Assembly: GCA_003339415.1 (NCBI GenBank)
Contig: PDHQ01000151.1
Coordinates: forward strand, 1-64,000
Length of the DNA stretch: 64,000 nucleotides
Reading direction: 5' to 3'
Source of the DNA: Ophiocordyceps camponoti-saundersi (nom. inval.)
Taxonomy: Eukaryota; Ascomycota; Sordariomycetes; Hypocreales; Ophiocordycipitaceae
In this document: positions 1 to 11,059 of the stretch, one piece after another
Layout: each line of letters starts with the position of its first letter
Position numbering within the stretch: position 1 is the stretch's first letter
Notes under the pieces: model-generated
Seen by the model: the letters and a program-made list of their open reading frames with translations, nothing else
The model's database searches: none
What the model was told of the DNA's origin: nothing
Program-made: the position numbers and the translations under genes

Positions 1-117
1 CTATAAAAAACTAAAGAAACTTAGCTTATTAAAAGATAATTAAGCTATTTTACTTAAAGTTATAAGCTTTAGTAAAATAAGAAAGCTTTATTATTAAGAA
101 AAAATTAAAAGAAGCTA

Positions 118-386
118 AAGTTTTAAAGGTTTAAAACTATAGAAAGGGGAAGAAGCGAATAATATAGAAAAACTTTAGAAAGGGGAAAGAAAAAGAAAAC
201 TATACCTTACCTTTCTAAAGCTTTAAAAAGAAAAGCAAGCTATATTATTTCTTCGAAAAAGAAAATCTTATAAAGAAAATTACTTTTAAAGCTATAAGAA
301 GTAATTAACTATATAAGTACTTATACCCTATATTATTCTTAGTTTTTACTTTAAGTTTTAAAGGTTTAAAACTATAGAAAGGGGAA
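118..386. repeat. 34-bp direct repeat, two copies 235 bp apart
   Basis: Positions 118-151 and 353-386 carry the same 34 bases, an A/T-rich block ending in a GAAAGGGGAA motif. A partial third copy of the purine part (TTTAGAAAGGGGAAAG) lies near 173-188. The copies are identical although the surroundings are RIP-mutated, so they are either a recent duplication or a sequence poor in CpA/TpG to begin with. The function is unknown. Confidence 0.75.
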
Positions 387-756
387 CGTGTAATAAATTA
401 GCTATAAGTACTTATATACTTATCTAATTACTAAGCAAACTGCTTAGTAAAATCCGCGATAAATTCTTATATAAGCAGAAAATATTACTTATATTAGTAA
501 GCTACCTAAATAAAGTATAAAATACTAATATTTAAATATTTAAGTATTTCGTATATATACTTAATAAAGGTATTTTAATTACCTAAACGGATTTCCTATT
601 TAGGAAATCTTATACGATATATATTTAATAATACCTTAGTATCTTATAAGTACTAGGTACTTATATTTATTAAGCTTTAAAGCGTATAAAAAAGTATTAA
701 GACTTTAAAGTAACTTTTCTTAATACTTAAGAAAAGTATATAGCTTTAATAAGCGT

Positions 757-845
757 AGCCGAGCCTAGCCGAGCCTAGCCGAACTACCCTATACCTAACC
801 GGAGTTACCGGAGATACTAGAGTTACCGGAGATACCGGAGATAAG
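757..845 (+). repeat. GC-richer short tandem repeats
   Basis: Two small arrays sit back to back. The first (757-784) repeats a 10-base motif, GCCGAGCCTA, about three times. The second (about 804-845) repeats TTACCGGAGATA-like units three to four times. They are rich in CpG and GpG but contain no CpA or TpG, so RIP would leave them unchanged. Confidence 0.7.
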
Positions 846-919
846 CGGACTTAACGATAAGCGTAATAATCGGGAAATTATATAGCGATTAAAAGAGAGA
901 TAAGTTTCTACGCTTTTAT

Positions 920-1000
920 TCGCTACGGAAAAGCGGGGTAAAAGCGGGGCAGATAAGAAAACGGAATTTTACTCGCTACGAAAAGCGGGGTAAAAGTAGG
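920..1000 (+). repeat. 28-bp direct repeat with AAAAGCGGGGTAAAAG core
   Basis: A block beginning CGCTACG and containing AAAAGCGGGGTAAAAG occurs at about 920-948 and again at about 973-1000, with a one-base length difference near the start. It lies just upstream of the promoter-like patch and may be part of the same LTR-like unit. Confidence 0.6.
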
Positions 1001-1020
1001 TCTTAGTTTCTAGAAGCTTC

Positions 1021-1166
1021 TAGTAGCTTCTATAGAATTAATAAGCGAAGGAAGGAAAAGGACTATATAAGGAGGCTTTCCCTCTCTCTCTTTCCTTTCT
1101 TTTTTCTTTTTCCTTCCTTAAGCTTTTAATTCTAGGTCTCCCTTACCTTAGAATTAGTAATTAATA
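1021..1166 (+). promoter_or_regulatory. LTR-like TATA box and pyrimidine tract
   Basis: CTATATAAGGA at 1062-1072 is followed directly by a long CT-rich tract (about 1076-1118). It is preceded by a short repeated motif (CTTCTAGTAG and CTTCTATAG, 1018-1033) and a purine-rich GAAGGAAGGAAAAGGA. This arrangement is typical of the U3/R border of a fungal LTR or of a strong fungal core promoter. No partner LTR is visible in the window, so this may be a solo or truncated LTR. The reading is an inference from layout only. Confidence 0.3.
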
Positions 1167-2459
1167 ATAAATATTCTTTTAGCTTACTAATTATCTTTTC
1201 TTTTATTAATTATTAATTATCCCTTCCTTTATTAATAAGCGTAAGAAGTAATACTTAATACTTATTATTCTTATTAATAAAAAAAGCTTCCTATCGCCTT
1301 AAAAGAGTTTAAAGCAAAAACCCCCCTTTTTACTAACCTTAGTACTAACCTCGTATAGTAAGGCTTAGCTAGAATTAAGGGCTCTATTTAGTAGTAAGGT
1401 TAGGAGGAAGGAAATCGGACTTTTTATCTTTTTATTACTTATTTACTTATCTTATCTTAGATAAGAAGATAAGAGATAGAAAGAGGTAGGGTTTATAATA
1501 TTTTAACTTTTATCTTACTTATTATATAGTTTATATTTATTACCGCTTATAATATATTAAAATAGTAAACCTTACTTATATTATAATAAAGAAAGTAGCT
1601 AAGTAAATATATTATAAATATAAAGAACGCCCCCGCTAAAAGAGATACTAAGTATTATAAAACTTAAAGAAATTTTATATAATATAAACTAGCTTTAAGC
1701 TAGCGGTAAGATATAAGTAACGCGATTTTAATACTTAACTTTATAATAAGTAGCTTTTTTATTAGTATTTTAGGAAAGGAAAGTTAAAAAAATATAAGTA
1801 ATTATATAGTTATTTTATAAATAAGCTATTATAACTTAAAATTAACTTTGCTTTTTATATATATAAAAGACTTACTAAGTTTATTAATATAATATTTATA
1901 TAGCTTAAGATTAAATATATTAAACTTAATTTATTCCTCTAAGCTTATAAGGTACTTAAAGTAATATTAAAGTAATACTTTTATAATAGCGGCGATAAAA
2001 TAATCTCTTATATTTTTATTAATTATATTTTTACTTATAAAATAAGCTCTTTTTTAACGCTAACTAACGTTTAATATAAAATTAGTAAAACCTTACTAAG
2101 GCGCTTAATAACTTATAATTTATAGCATAACTTATATATTAGTTTTTTTTACTAAGGAGGCTTTATTAATTTAACCTTATATTATTATTTTATAAAAAAA
2201 AAGAGAACGGGGATATTAACTTTAGCATAAACGCGTAATAGTTATTATATAATAATATACTTATATCTTTTACTCTACTAACCGCTTACCTAGCTTTAAG
2301 TTTTAACTACTTTAACTATATATAAAGAATTAATTTAATTATATAAAGTATATAAATATCTATAACTATTATAGCCGCGGCTATAATTATAGCTATAGCT
2401 ATATTCTTACTTATATTTATATCTTAAAGTAAAAGTTATTAGATTTTACTATTTTTTAC

Positions 2460-2700
2460 TAAATATAATATAATTATTAGCTAATATTATAAAATTTTTA
2501 TTATTAGAACGCTTATTAATAAGATTATTTTAAATAAAATTAAAAATCTCCTTATAAGGAGGCGGCTTAGTAGCGTTATAAGCGCTTATAGCGCTTTTAA
2601 TAATAGTAGGAGCTTTCTTTATAGCGGGAGCGGGAGTAATATTAAATATAATAAACTTATTAGCTTTTAACTTTAACTTAAACTTAATAAGTATTAGAGT
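2460..2700 (-). pseudogene. Antisense hydrophilic frame of LINE-A, copy A1
   Basis: Read on the minus strand (opposite to LINE ORF2), this stretch gives a Lys/Pro/Ala-rich frame containing the motif KPPPYKEI, followed by a stretch reading NNLINKRSNN and then NFII. There are very few stops, all of TAA/TAG type. The same frame is readable in A2 (about 10370-10760), A4 (about 34971-35345, minus) and A5 (about 49010-49386). I do not recognise the protein family. PPPY matches the PPxY late-domain pattern of some Gag proteins, but that alone proves nothing. Confidence 0.4.
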
Positions 2701-3594
2701 AGAAAAAGTTTTAATTATAAGCGGAGGAGTAGTAAAAATAAGAGGGCGGTTATAAGGCGAAAAAGTCCTTTATAAAGCTACTTTATTCTTAGCTATATAA
2801 TAGATATAGCGTAACTTATTTATCGCCTAGTTATAAAAGTTAATTAATTATATATAAAAAATATATTATTTTTAAGTTTATATTATAATAGTTATTATAA
2901 GTTAGTTAACGCTAGTTAGACTTTTAATTATTTTAATAATAAGATCTTTACTAAGAGCGGGAGGTAATAAGCTTTAAAGCGGTATATAGCTAGTAGCTGC
3001 TTAAATAACTTAATTAGGGTAAAAGCTATTATAACGTATAATAATATAAGTCTCCTTAACGCGCTAAATAGTATTTTTCTATTACTTTTATTAGTATAAG
3101 ATTTACTTTAAACTTATTATAACTTTAATTTTAACTTACTAACTAAAAATTATAATTAAAGCTTAGCTTATAAGCTACCTTAATTATAGCGCGGATAGCT
3201 TTTATTATAATAGGATTAATAATTAGCTTATACTTCGTGCGATTGTTCGTATACTTTATATAAGATATATTAAGCTAATTTACTTTAACTATTAGTAAGT
3301 TTAGGCGCGTACTAAGGCTAAATACTTATTACGCTATATTTAGTAAAGGTTTTTAAAGCTTATAAGTATATTAATATAACTAGCGTAAAATATATTATAA
3401 AAATAGTCTTTTTTAATAAATATTTTACTTTTAGTATAAGTTAGCTATAAATAATATATATACTTATAAGGATTACTTATATAATTAATTTTATTAAGAT
3501 TATTAATTTAATAATAGCTTACTTATATTAGTAAAAATAACCCCCCCCTCTATTATATATTTTTAAGCTTTAAGTTATTAATTTATAAAAATAA

Positions 3595-3645
3595 CTTCCT
3601 AATTAGGAAAGCTTCCTAATAAGGAAAGCTTCCTAATTAGGAAAG
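3595..3645 (+). repeat. Three 17-bp palindromic units in the LINE-A 3' region
   Basis: CTTCCTAATTAGGAAAG is repeated three times head to tail (3595-3611, 3612-3628, 3629-3645); only the middle unit has a base change. Each unit is nearly self-complementary (CTTCCTAATTAGGAAG). Two units occur at the same place in A2 (about 7684-7724, inverted), A4 (36137-36170) and A5 (about 48195-48230, inverted). Downstream lie several GTATATAC-type palindromes. The array may be a binding site or a folded RNA element of the LINE. Confidence 0.85.
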
Positions 3646-4024
3646 CTTTATAAAAAATATATATACTTTAGTATATACCGCGTATATAAGAGGTATATAG
3701 CTATATACTAAAAAATCGAAAAGTATATACTAAGGTATTAAAGAGGTATATACTAGCTTATATAAGTAATATATACCGCTATTCTCCTTATATTTCCTTA
3801 TCTTATCCTTTTTTCCTTATCTTTCCTTTTATTATATAGTATTACTATAGCTAATAGCTACTTCCTTTATACGTATCGCGTATTTTACCTAGCCCTAAGC
3901 TAGCCGCGGTTTTACCGCGCTACGGGGGGTTTTACCTCCTATAAAAGGGTTTTTCCTACCTAATATATTGTCGAGGTTCTAGCAGCTTCTATAGCTACTA
4001 GCGTAATAATATAATAATAATAAT

Positions 4025-6800
4025 ATATAATCGCTTAATATTAGCTAAGAGTTTTAATTACTTAATTTCTAATATAACTTACTTTTTATTAACTTAGAGT
4101 TATTAGAAAAAAATAAGCTTAGGCTATATTTTAATAAAGTATTAAAAAGGCGTAAAAGACTTTATAGCTTTATATTATCGCTAAAATATATAAAAATTTT
4201 AAAATTAATTAAATTATTTTTTTAATAAATATAATAAGTTAATACTAATAATAACTACTTTTAATAATATATAGCTTATAGCTATATTAAATTTAGCTAT
4301 TATATTAAGCTTATCTTTATAATAAATAATTATATTTTAGCTAATTATTACTCTAAGCTTATTATAATATTAAGTAGCTATATTATAGCTAACTATTATA
4401 CTAAGTTTATTATAGCTTATTATACTTAAGGTAACTTTAAGTAAGATACGCTTTATTATAAGTATTAATAGCTTTATACTAAGTAAGCTCGCGTTTTAAA
4501 GCTAATATTAGTTTATAGCTACTCTTATTAAAAAGAGAGCTAGAAAAGTTAAGAAGTTATTAAATAAAAGAAATAATAACTTAAATATAATAAATATAAG
4601 TTCCCTTAAAATATAAAGTAAATTATAAATAAGATAGGTAGATAAATAATATTATATTTATAATAATATATATAAGATAAGATTATATTTAGTTTTAATT
4701 AATTTTAAAAACGTTTATATATAATAAATTAATAAGTTAAAATTAATATAAGTTAGTATATTTAAGTATTTACTTTATAATTATAATTATAAATAAATAA
4801 TAGTTAAGCTTTAAATATAGCTTAATATTAGAAAAGATAAACTAAAGTAATTTATAGCGTTATTTAACTAAGTAAAGGTATTAGAGGAGTAAATAGTAAA
4901 TATTCTCTAATCTAGTTTTATACTAATATAAAAGGGAGACTATTTCTAATATACGCTTATAAAAAAAACTTTCTAAAACTAATTTTATAATTATATAATT
5001 ATATAATTATAATATTAATATATTTTAATAAAGCTTTATATTTTTTAAGTAACTTAGCTTTATTAAAGTAAAGCGGGAAATTAAAAGGTAATAAAGTAAG
5101 CTTAAAGTATTTTATATATAGTTAATTTATAAAATCCTCTTACTTAGCTTTTTAATCTAAGTAAAGAAAGTTTATTATATATTTTTTATTTAAAAGTAAT
5201 ATATTATTTCTTATCTATAGCTAAACCTAATATATATATTCTTTTAATAGCTATTTAGCTATTTAGCTATTTATTATTATATTAATTAATAAAAAAAAAG
5301 CGTAAAAAGATTTTAATATTTTTTAAAAATAATCTAAATCTTATTTAATATTTTTATATCCTTTAAGTAATAAAAAGTATTAGTTTTCTTTTTATTTAGG
5401 TAAAAATTAAGCGGGGGAACTTAAAACTTAGCCTTAAGGTAATAAATAAGTATAGCTTTATAAGCGCTAAGTATTATCTTAAAATATTATAATTAAACTA
5501 ATTTTAAAGCTTTAACTAAGCTTAGTAAATTTTTACTTATAAGGGTAATAATATAAAATATTATAATAATATATATAATAAGTAACTAAATACTTTTATA
5601 TAAAATTTATAAATATAGATAAAAGGGTAATTTTAAGTAAAAGCGAATAAAAGAGAAAAGGTAAAGTTTTAGTAAAGGCGCTTATTATATATAATTCTTA
5701 AATAAGGTTTTAATTATAATTATTTATAAATTAAAACGCTTAAGAGTCTTACCTTAAAAATAAAGTAAACTTAATATAACTTTTTAGCTAAAGTAAGTTT
5801 ATCTCTATAATATATTTTTAGGAAAAATATAAAAGCTTACTTTTCTCTAGTTTTAACTTTATATTATAATTACGCGCTTATTATTTATATATTACTTATA
5901 TAGCTTAGAGTTATTTTATAATTATCTTAAAATTAAGCTTAATACTAAGAAAATTTACATTATTCGTAAACTTAATTATTTATAGTCTTTTTTTACTTAT
6001 TAGCTAATTAAAAAGCGGGGCTATATATAAGATAAATAAAATAATAAAAAGTAATAAGCTTTAAGGTATTTTAATCTTAATTTAATATAAGTTTAAAATC
6101 TTATTATTAAGTAAAATTAGGAGGTATAGTTTTATAAATAGCTATTAAGAAATGCTAGAATTTTATTTAAGAATCTTAAATATTAAAATTTAGCAATAAA
6201 TTTATTATAATATATAATATTAAACGCTCTCTTAATATTAAGTTATAAAAAGGATACTATTATTTTCTTAGCTTAGGTAGCTTAAATAAGCTTAATAATT
6301 ATAAAGATAGCTAGCTTTAAAGATTAGTTCCGCTTATAACTTATCTAGCTTTTAAGAAAAGCTAATATAACTTTATAGCCTTAATAATTTATTATCTTCT
6401 TATAATCTCTAGTATTTTACCTAAGTAATATAATAAGGATATAAGCTTATAGGTATTTACTTTTTAGTAAGCTTTTAGTTTTTTTCTTAACTTATATAAG
6501 ATAATTATAATAGTAAACTATAGCTAAGGCGGGAAGTATTTAAATTATATATATGCTTAGAAAATCGTAATAAGCTAAGTAATAAAAATAAAGTAATATA
6601 TTTTTTAAAATCTAGCGGGAATATTATATACTTTAGTTACCTTCTAAAAGGCTATTAACTTAAGAGTTATAAATTTATTAGTTTAAGTAATCTTAATATA
6701 AATAAGGAACTTAAGTTTAAGCGGCCTAGTATTAGTTAAAAGTATATTATAAAGCTAAGGAAAGAACTAATTAGCTAAGATATTAGCCTTAGCTATTTTA
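4025..6800 (-). mobile_element. LINE-C, older Tad-like LINE fragment
   Basis: A second LINE family, different from LINE-A, lies on the minus strand. Its readable part is the reverse transcriptase (about 6640-5380); the rest, toward 4025, gives no clear frame and contains AT-rich runs and an AGCTATTT triplication near 5245-5270. No tail or target-site duplication was found, so both edges are set by the neighbouring LINE-A copies A1 and A3. Its sequence is poorer in CpG and GpC than the LINE-A copies, which fits an older insertion that has gone through more rounds of RIP. Confidence 0.6.
5380..6640 (-). pseudogene. LINE-C reverse transcriptase, RIP-mutated
   Basis: On the minus strand a degenerate frame carries the landmarks of a Tad-type LINE reverse transcriptase, in order: a region like TRDYKK.. 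near the N-terminal fingers (about 6420), an LNIKRAF block (ancestral LDIKGAF, about 6230), the catalytic FTNNV at 5956-5970 (ancestral FADDV, each D-to-N change being a TpG to TpA step), and further on LSAYKA..IYYLKAKF and VPPLNFYL (about 5470-5400), which match the conserved block after the thumb in Tad elements. Stops are TAA/TAG at expected Gln/Trp positions. The endonuclease part is not seen. The assignment to the Tad group rests on motif order and is inferred. Confidence 0.7.
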
Positions 6801-7296
6801 TATTATATATTAAATAATATCTATATATATTATTAATTATAATATATAAAAATAATAAGCTTTATTTATATTATAATAAATAAAATAGCTAAGTAAGTTT
6901 ATTATAAACGCTATAAATATTACTAAAAAAGAAAATATTAAATATTATAAAACTTAGAGAGATTTTAAATAACTTAAACTAGCCTTAAGCTTATAATAAA
7001 ATATATATAATAAGACTTTAATATATATTTTTATAATAAGTAGCTTTTTTAATAATATTTATAAAAAAGGTAATTAAAAAAATATAAATAGTTATATAGC
7101 TACCTTATAAATAAACCCTTTTAGCTAAAAGCTAAATTTACTTTAAGTATATATTTATAATAGCTTTTTTAAGTTTATTAATATAAGATTTATATAATTT
7201 TAAATAAAATAAATTAAACTTAACTTTTTTCTCTAAGCTTATAATATATTTAAAATAAAATAATATTTATATAATAGTAATAATAAAATAATTATA
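6801..7296 (+). mobile_element. LINE-A copy A3, left part
   Basis: Collinear with A4 from about 34045 and with A1 from about 1500: the shared stretch covers the ORF2 end, including a block reading GCTAAGTAAG...TATAAACG. It is interrupted at 7313 by copy A2 and resumes at 15779. Like A1 it is 5'-truncated, and at nearly the same place. It is visibly more AT-rich than A1, A4 or A6, consistent with greater age. Confidence 0.75.
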
Positions 7297-7313
7297 TATA
7301 TTTTTCTTAATTA
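7297..7313 (+). repeat. Target-site duplication of A2, left copy
   Basis: TATATTTTTCTTAATTA here matches TATATTTTCCTTAATTA at 15762-15778, with one C/T difference. The host sequence on both sides is LINE-A copy A3, whose uninterrupted form is seen in A1 near 2009-2035. A 17-bp duplication points to target-primed reverse transcription by a LINE, not to LTR or DNA transposition. Confidence 0.85.
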
Positions 7314-8216
7314 TTATTATTATTATATTATTACGCTAATAGCTATAGAAGCTACTAGAACCTTTATAATATATTAGGTAGGAAAAACCCTTTTATAAAA
7401 GGTAAAACCCCTTATAGCGTAGTAAGACCGCGGCCAGCTTAGGGCTAAGTAAGATATATAACGCGTATAAAGGAAATAGCTATTAGCTATAATAATATTA
7501 TATAATATAAGGAAAGATAAGGAAAAAAGGATAAGATAAGAAAAGATAAGGAGAGTAGCGGTATATATTACTTATATAAGCTAATATATATACCTTTAAA
7601 GCTTTAATATATACCTCTTAACCTTTTACTATATAGCTATATACCTTTTATATATATAGTATATACTTAAGTATATACTTTTTTATAAAGCTTTCCTAAT
7701 TAGGAAGCTTTCTTAATTAGGAAGTTATTTTTATAAATTAGTAACTTAAAGCTTAAAATATATAAAAAAAGGAGTTATTTTTACTAGTATAAGTAAGCTA
7801 TTATTTAATTAGTAATTTTAATAAAATTAATTATATAAGTAATCCTTATAAGTATATATACTATTTATAGCTAGTTTATACTAGAAGTAAAATACTTATT
7901 AAAAGAAACTACTTTTATAATATATTCTACGCTAGTTATATTAGTATATTTATAAGCTTTAGAGACTTTTACTAAATATAATATAGTAAGTATTTAGCCT
8001 TAATATACGCTTAAACTTACTAATAGTTAAAGTAAATTAGCTTAGTATATTTTATATAAAATACGCGAATAATTATATTAAATATAAGCTAATTACTAAT
8101 CTTACTATAATAAAAGCTATTTACGCTATAATTAAGGTAGCTTATAAGCTAAGCTTTAATTATAACTTTTAATTAATAAGTTAAAATAAAAGTTATAATA
8201 AGTTTAAAGTAAGTTT

Positions 8217-10106
8217 TATATTAATAAATATTAAAAACTTTTATATATTTTAGATTCTATACTTATAGTAACGCGGATATAGACTTTTTATTCTTATATT
8301 ATAAGTAGCCTTTACTCCTTTTATTACCTTATAGTAATAGCTAGCCGCGCTTAGAGTAACTTCGGGGAGGAGGGCGATATTATATAAGTTAATTATAACC
8401 GCGAAAATTTTTTACTTAAAATATAACTTTACTTTAAATTATAATAATCTTAAACTTAAAAGTTTATTATATTTATTACTTTATTAAAAGCTAAGGTAAA
8501 TATTAATAAAATTATTTTAAAAGATACTTTTATTTTTATATAAGTAATTATTAAATAAATAGCGGAGTCTAAAAAGGTCTAAGGAGGTGCCCCCTTTATT
8601 TTATCTTTATTAGTTAGTAATATCTTTTTAGCTATTATAGTCGTAATTTCCTTTCTTTTATATAGTTTTAAAGGGAGTAGAACTCTTTTAATATAAGCTA
8701 TAATTATAGCTAAAGCGCCGGAGAAAATTATTAAAAAGTAAGTTTTTAAGTAATATAAATAATAGCTTATAATTTATTTTAACTTTATAGCTACTTTACT
8801 TTAAGTTTAAAGCTTTAAAATAATTATAATAAATATTAATTATAAACTTTATAAATAAAGCTAAGCTTTTATAGTAAGGAAATTACTTAGCGGTAATATT
8901 ATAATAATATTTTAAGATATTATTTATAAGCTTTAGTTTAATTAAAAATAGCTTTATATTATTTTTAAAAAAAAGGCACGCTTAATTAGTAGAAATTATA
9001 CTTTTATTATAAAAAAAATACTAATATAAGCTTTATAATAAAGTAATAAGGAAGCTTTTTAAAAAAAAATTAAATTATTAAATAAAATTTTAATAATATA
9101 ATTATATATAAAAAAATATTATTCTAAAACTTAGCGGAGTTTTTTAATAATTATTATTAATAATATAATAAATATAAATTTAATTTATAATAAAAATATA
9201 ATAATATAAGCGGAGATTTTTAACGCTAAACTATATATATTAAAAGTTTAACTTTAGTAATATTTTAAATATTACTAACTTAAATATATTACTAAATATT
9301 ATATAATAAAGCTATAATATAATAAATATTTTACCGCTTTATATATAAAAAGTAAATTTACTTACCTTATAGCTTATAAAAAAAACTATATTATTAATTT
9401 TTTTATTAAAAGCCTTATCTTAAGTAAAGTTAACTTTATTTTAAAATAAAAGTAATATAAGATTAAGTAAAGAACGTATATATTACCTAATTTTAAAAGT
9501 TTATAAACTAAAGCTTTATATATATTACCCCTCCTCCCCCTTTAGCGTTAACTAGAAACTAGTAATAGCTATAGCGGAAACGCTAGAGAGCGAATATAGT
9601 AATACCCCCTCCTTTAACTCTAACTTTATACTTATCCGCGGCTTTACTATAATAATCTAGCTATTTTTTAGAACTAGCTATTATAAGGTTTATTATAAAA
9701 TAGTAAAACCTTTATATATACTTAAGCTACGCTAATAAGGCCTTAATAGATTAAATTATTAAGGCTATTTTAATTAAATATAAGGATTTAGTTTATAACG
9801 ATAATAATAATTAGAAAAATAAGTAAGCTATATAAACTTTATACTAAACTTAGTTTATATATACTTTTATTATAATAAAGTCCGCTTTAGGGGAAATATT
9901 AGCTTCTAAATTACTAGTTAATACCTAACTTATTAAATATATAAAATGCTAGGTATAGATAAGGTCTAACCTAAAGCTAAAGTAACGCTTAAAAGGAGGG
10001 TTTTACTTTAAGTCCTCTAGTTTTTCCCCCTTCTAAAATATATATAAAATAGTTTTAAGCTATATAAAGTATATTAGCTTATAAATTATTATTATTATAT
10101 TAATAA
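8217..10106. repeat. Target-site duplication pair of B1
   Basis: TATATTAATAA occurs at 8217-8227 and at 10096-10106, directly flanking B1. The host (LINE-A) sequence in A5 has one copy. Similarity continues weakly beyond the 11 bases, so the original duplication may have been longer. Confidence 0.75.
8228..10095 (+). mobile_element. Element B copy B1, tailed 1.87-kb repeat
   Basis: This 1868-bp insertion splits the 3' region of A2. The empty site is seen in A5 near 48730, where the flanks are continuous. The target-site duplication is TATATTAATAA at 8217-8227 and 10096-10106. The right end carries an ATTATTATT-type tail, so by analogy with LINEs the tail marks the 3' end. Two more copies occur: B2 (24444-26340, same orientation) and B3 (45735-47611, inverted). 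The most readable frame lies on the minus strand, opposite to the tail-defined sense. There are no terminal inverted repeats or LTRs. The class is uncertain; it could be a LINE-mobilised non-autonomous element. Confidence 0.8.
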
Positions 10107-10369
10107 AAGTAATTAAAAAATACTATTTAGCGTATTAAGAAAACTTACGCTATTACGCGTTATAATAGCTCCCGCGCTAATTAAGTTATTTAAGCGGTTA
10201 CTAGCTATATACTACTTTAAAGCTTATTACTTTTCGCTTTTAATAAAGATCTTATTATTAAAATAACTAAAAGTTTAACTAGCGTTAATTAACTTATTAT
10301 AGCTATTATAGCTTAAACTTAAAAATAATATATTTTTTATATATAATTAATTAATTTTTATAACTAGGC

Positions 10370-10760
10370 AATAAATAAGTTATATTTTATTTATTATATA
10401 GCTAAAAATAAGGTAGCTTTATAAGAAACTTCTTTACCTTATAACTGCCCTCTTATCCTTATTACTCCTCTACTTATAACTAAAACTTTTTTCCGCTTTA
10501 GTATTTATTAAGTTTAAGTTAAAGTTAGAAGCTAATTAGTTTATTATACTTAATATTACTTTTACTCTTATTATAAAGGAAGCTCCCGCTATTATTAAAA
10601 GCGTTATAAGCGCTTATAATATTATTAAGCCGCCTTCTTATAAAGAGATTTCTAATCTTATTTAAAATAATTTTATTAATAAGTATTCCGATAATAAAAA
10701 TTTTATAATATTAGCTAATAATTATATTATATTTAGTAAAAAATAGTAAAAGCTAGTAAC
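10370..10760 (+). pseudogene. Antisense hydrophilic frame of LINE-A, copy A2
   Basis: On the plus strand, opposite to the LINE ORFs of A2, there is a frame of about 125 codons. It reads LVFIKFK...LEAN, then a Pro/Ala/Lys-rich section, KPPSYKEISN (PPPY in A1, A4 and A5), NKYSDNKNFI and YIIFSKK. The few stops are TAA/TAG. A tract of alternating Tyr (ancestral His, Cys or Tyr) with Ser/Asn follows. The shadow frame on the other strand is hydrophobic, so the hydrophilic one is more likely to be real. The family is not recognised. Confidence 0.4.
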
Positions 10761-11059
10761 TTTTATTTTAAGTTATAGATATAAGTAAAGATATAAGTAT
10801 AATCGCGGCTATAATTATAGCTATAATAATTATAAATATTCTTACGCTTTACGTAATTAAATTAATTCTTTATATATAGTTAAGGTAATTAAAACTTAGA
10901 GCCGGGTAAGCGGTTAGTAAAGTAAAAAATATAAGTATATTATTATATAATAATTATTATATATCCGCGCTAAAGTTAGTATCTCCGTTCTTCCTCTTTT
11001 TATATAATAATAATATAAGGTTAAATTAGTAAAGCGTCCTTAATAAAAAAAACTAATAT

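Larger units (their letters stand above)
1..1494. other. AT-rich leader with short repeats, no readable gene
   Basis: I could not find a recognisable protein frame here. The segment holds a 34-bp direct repeat (118-151 and 353-386), GC-richer tandem motifs (757-845), a 28-bp repeat (about 920 and 973) and a TATA plus pyrimidine-tract patch (about 1060-1120), each listed separately. CpA and TpG are as scarce as in the rest of the window, so it has been through RIP and is probably old repeat DNA. Around 740-1120 the base composition is noticeably richer in G and C than the flanks. It ends where LINE-A homology (copy A1) begins. Confidence 0.6.
1495..4024 (+). mobile_element. LINE-A copy A1, 5'-truncated Tad-like LINE
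   Basis: This 2.5-kb fragment is collinear with the 3' part of full-length copy A4, from about 34045 to its tail. It keeps the end of ORF2, the long 3' region, the palindrome array at 3595-3645, the motif GAGGTTCTAGCAGC near the end, and a (TAA)n-like tail (about 4005-4024). Homology starts abruptly near 1495 within ORF2, as expected of a 5'-truncated LINE. I could not identify its target-site duplication. On the minus strand about 2500-2700 it carries the open, PPPY-containing frame that also occurs in A2, A4 and A5. A3 begins at nearly the same point of the element. Confidence 0.8.

Noticed and set aside
3540..4024. LINE-A 3' end taken as an LTR
   Set aside because: It recurs at one end only of each copy, has a trinucleotide tail, and complete copies are flanked by 16-17 bp duplications; there is no second LTR.
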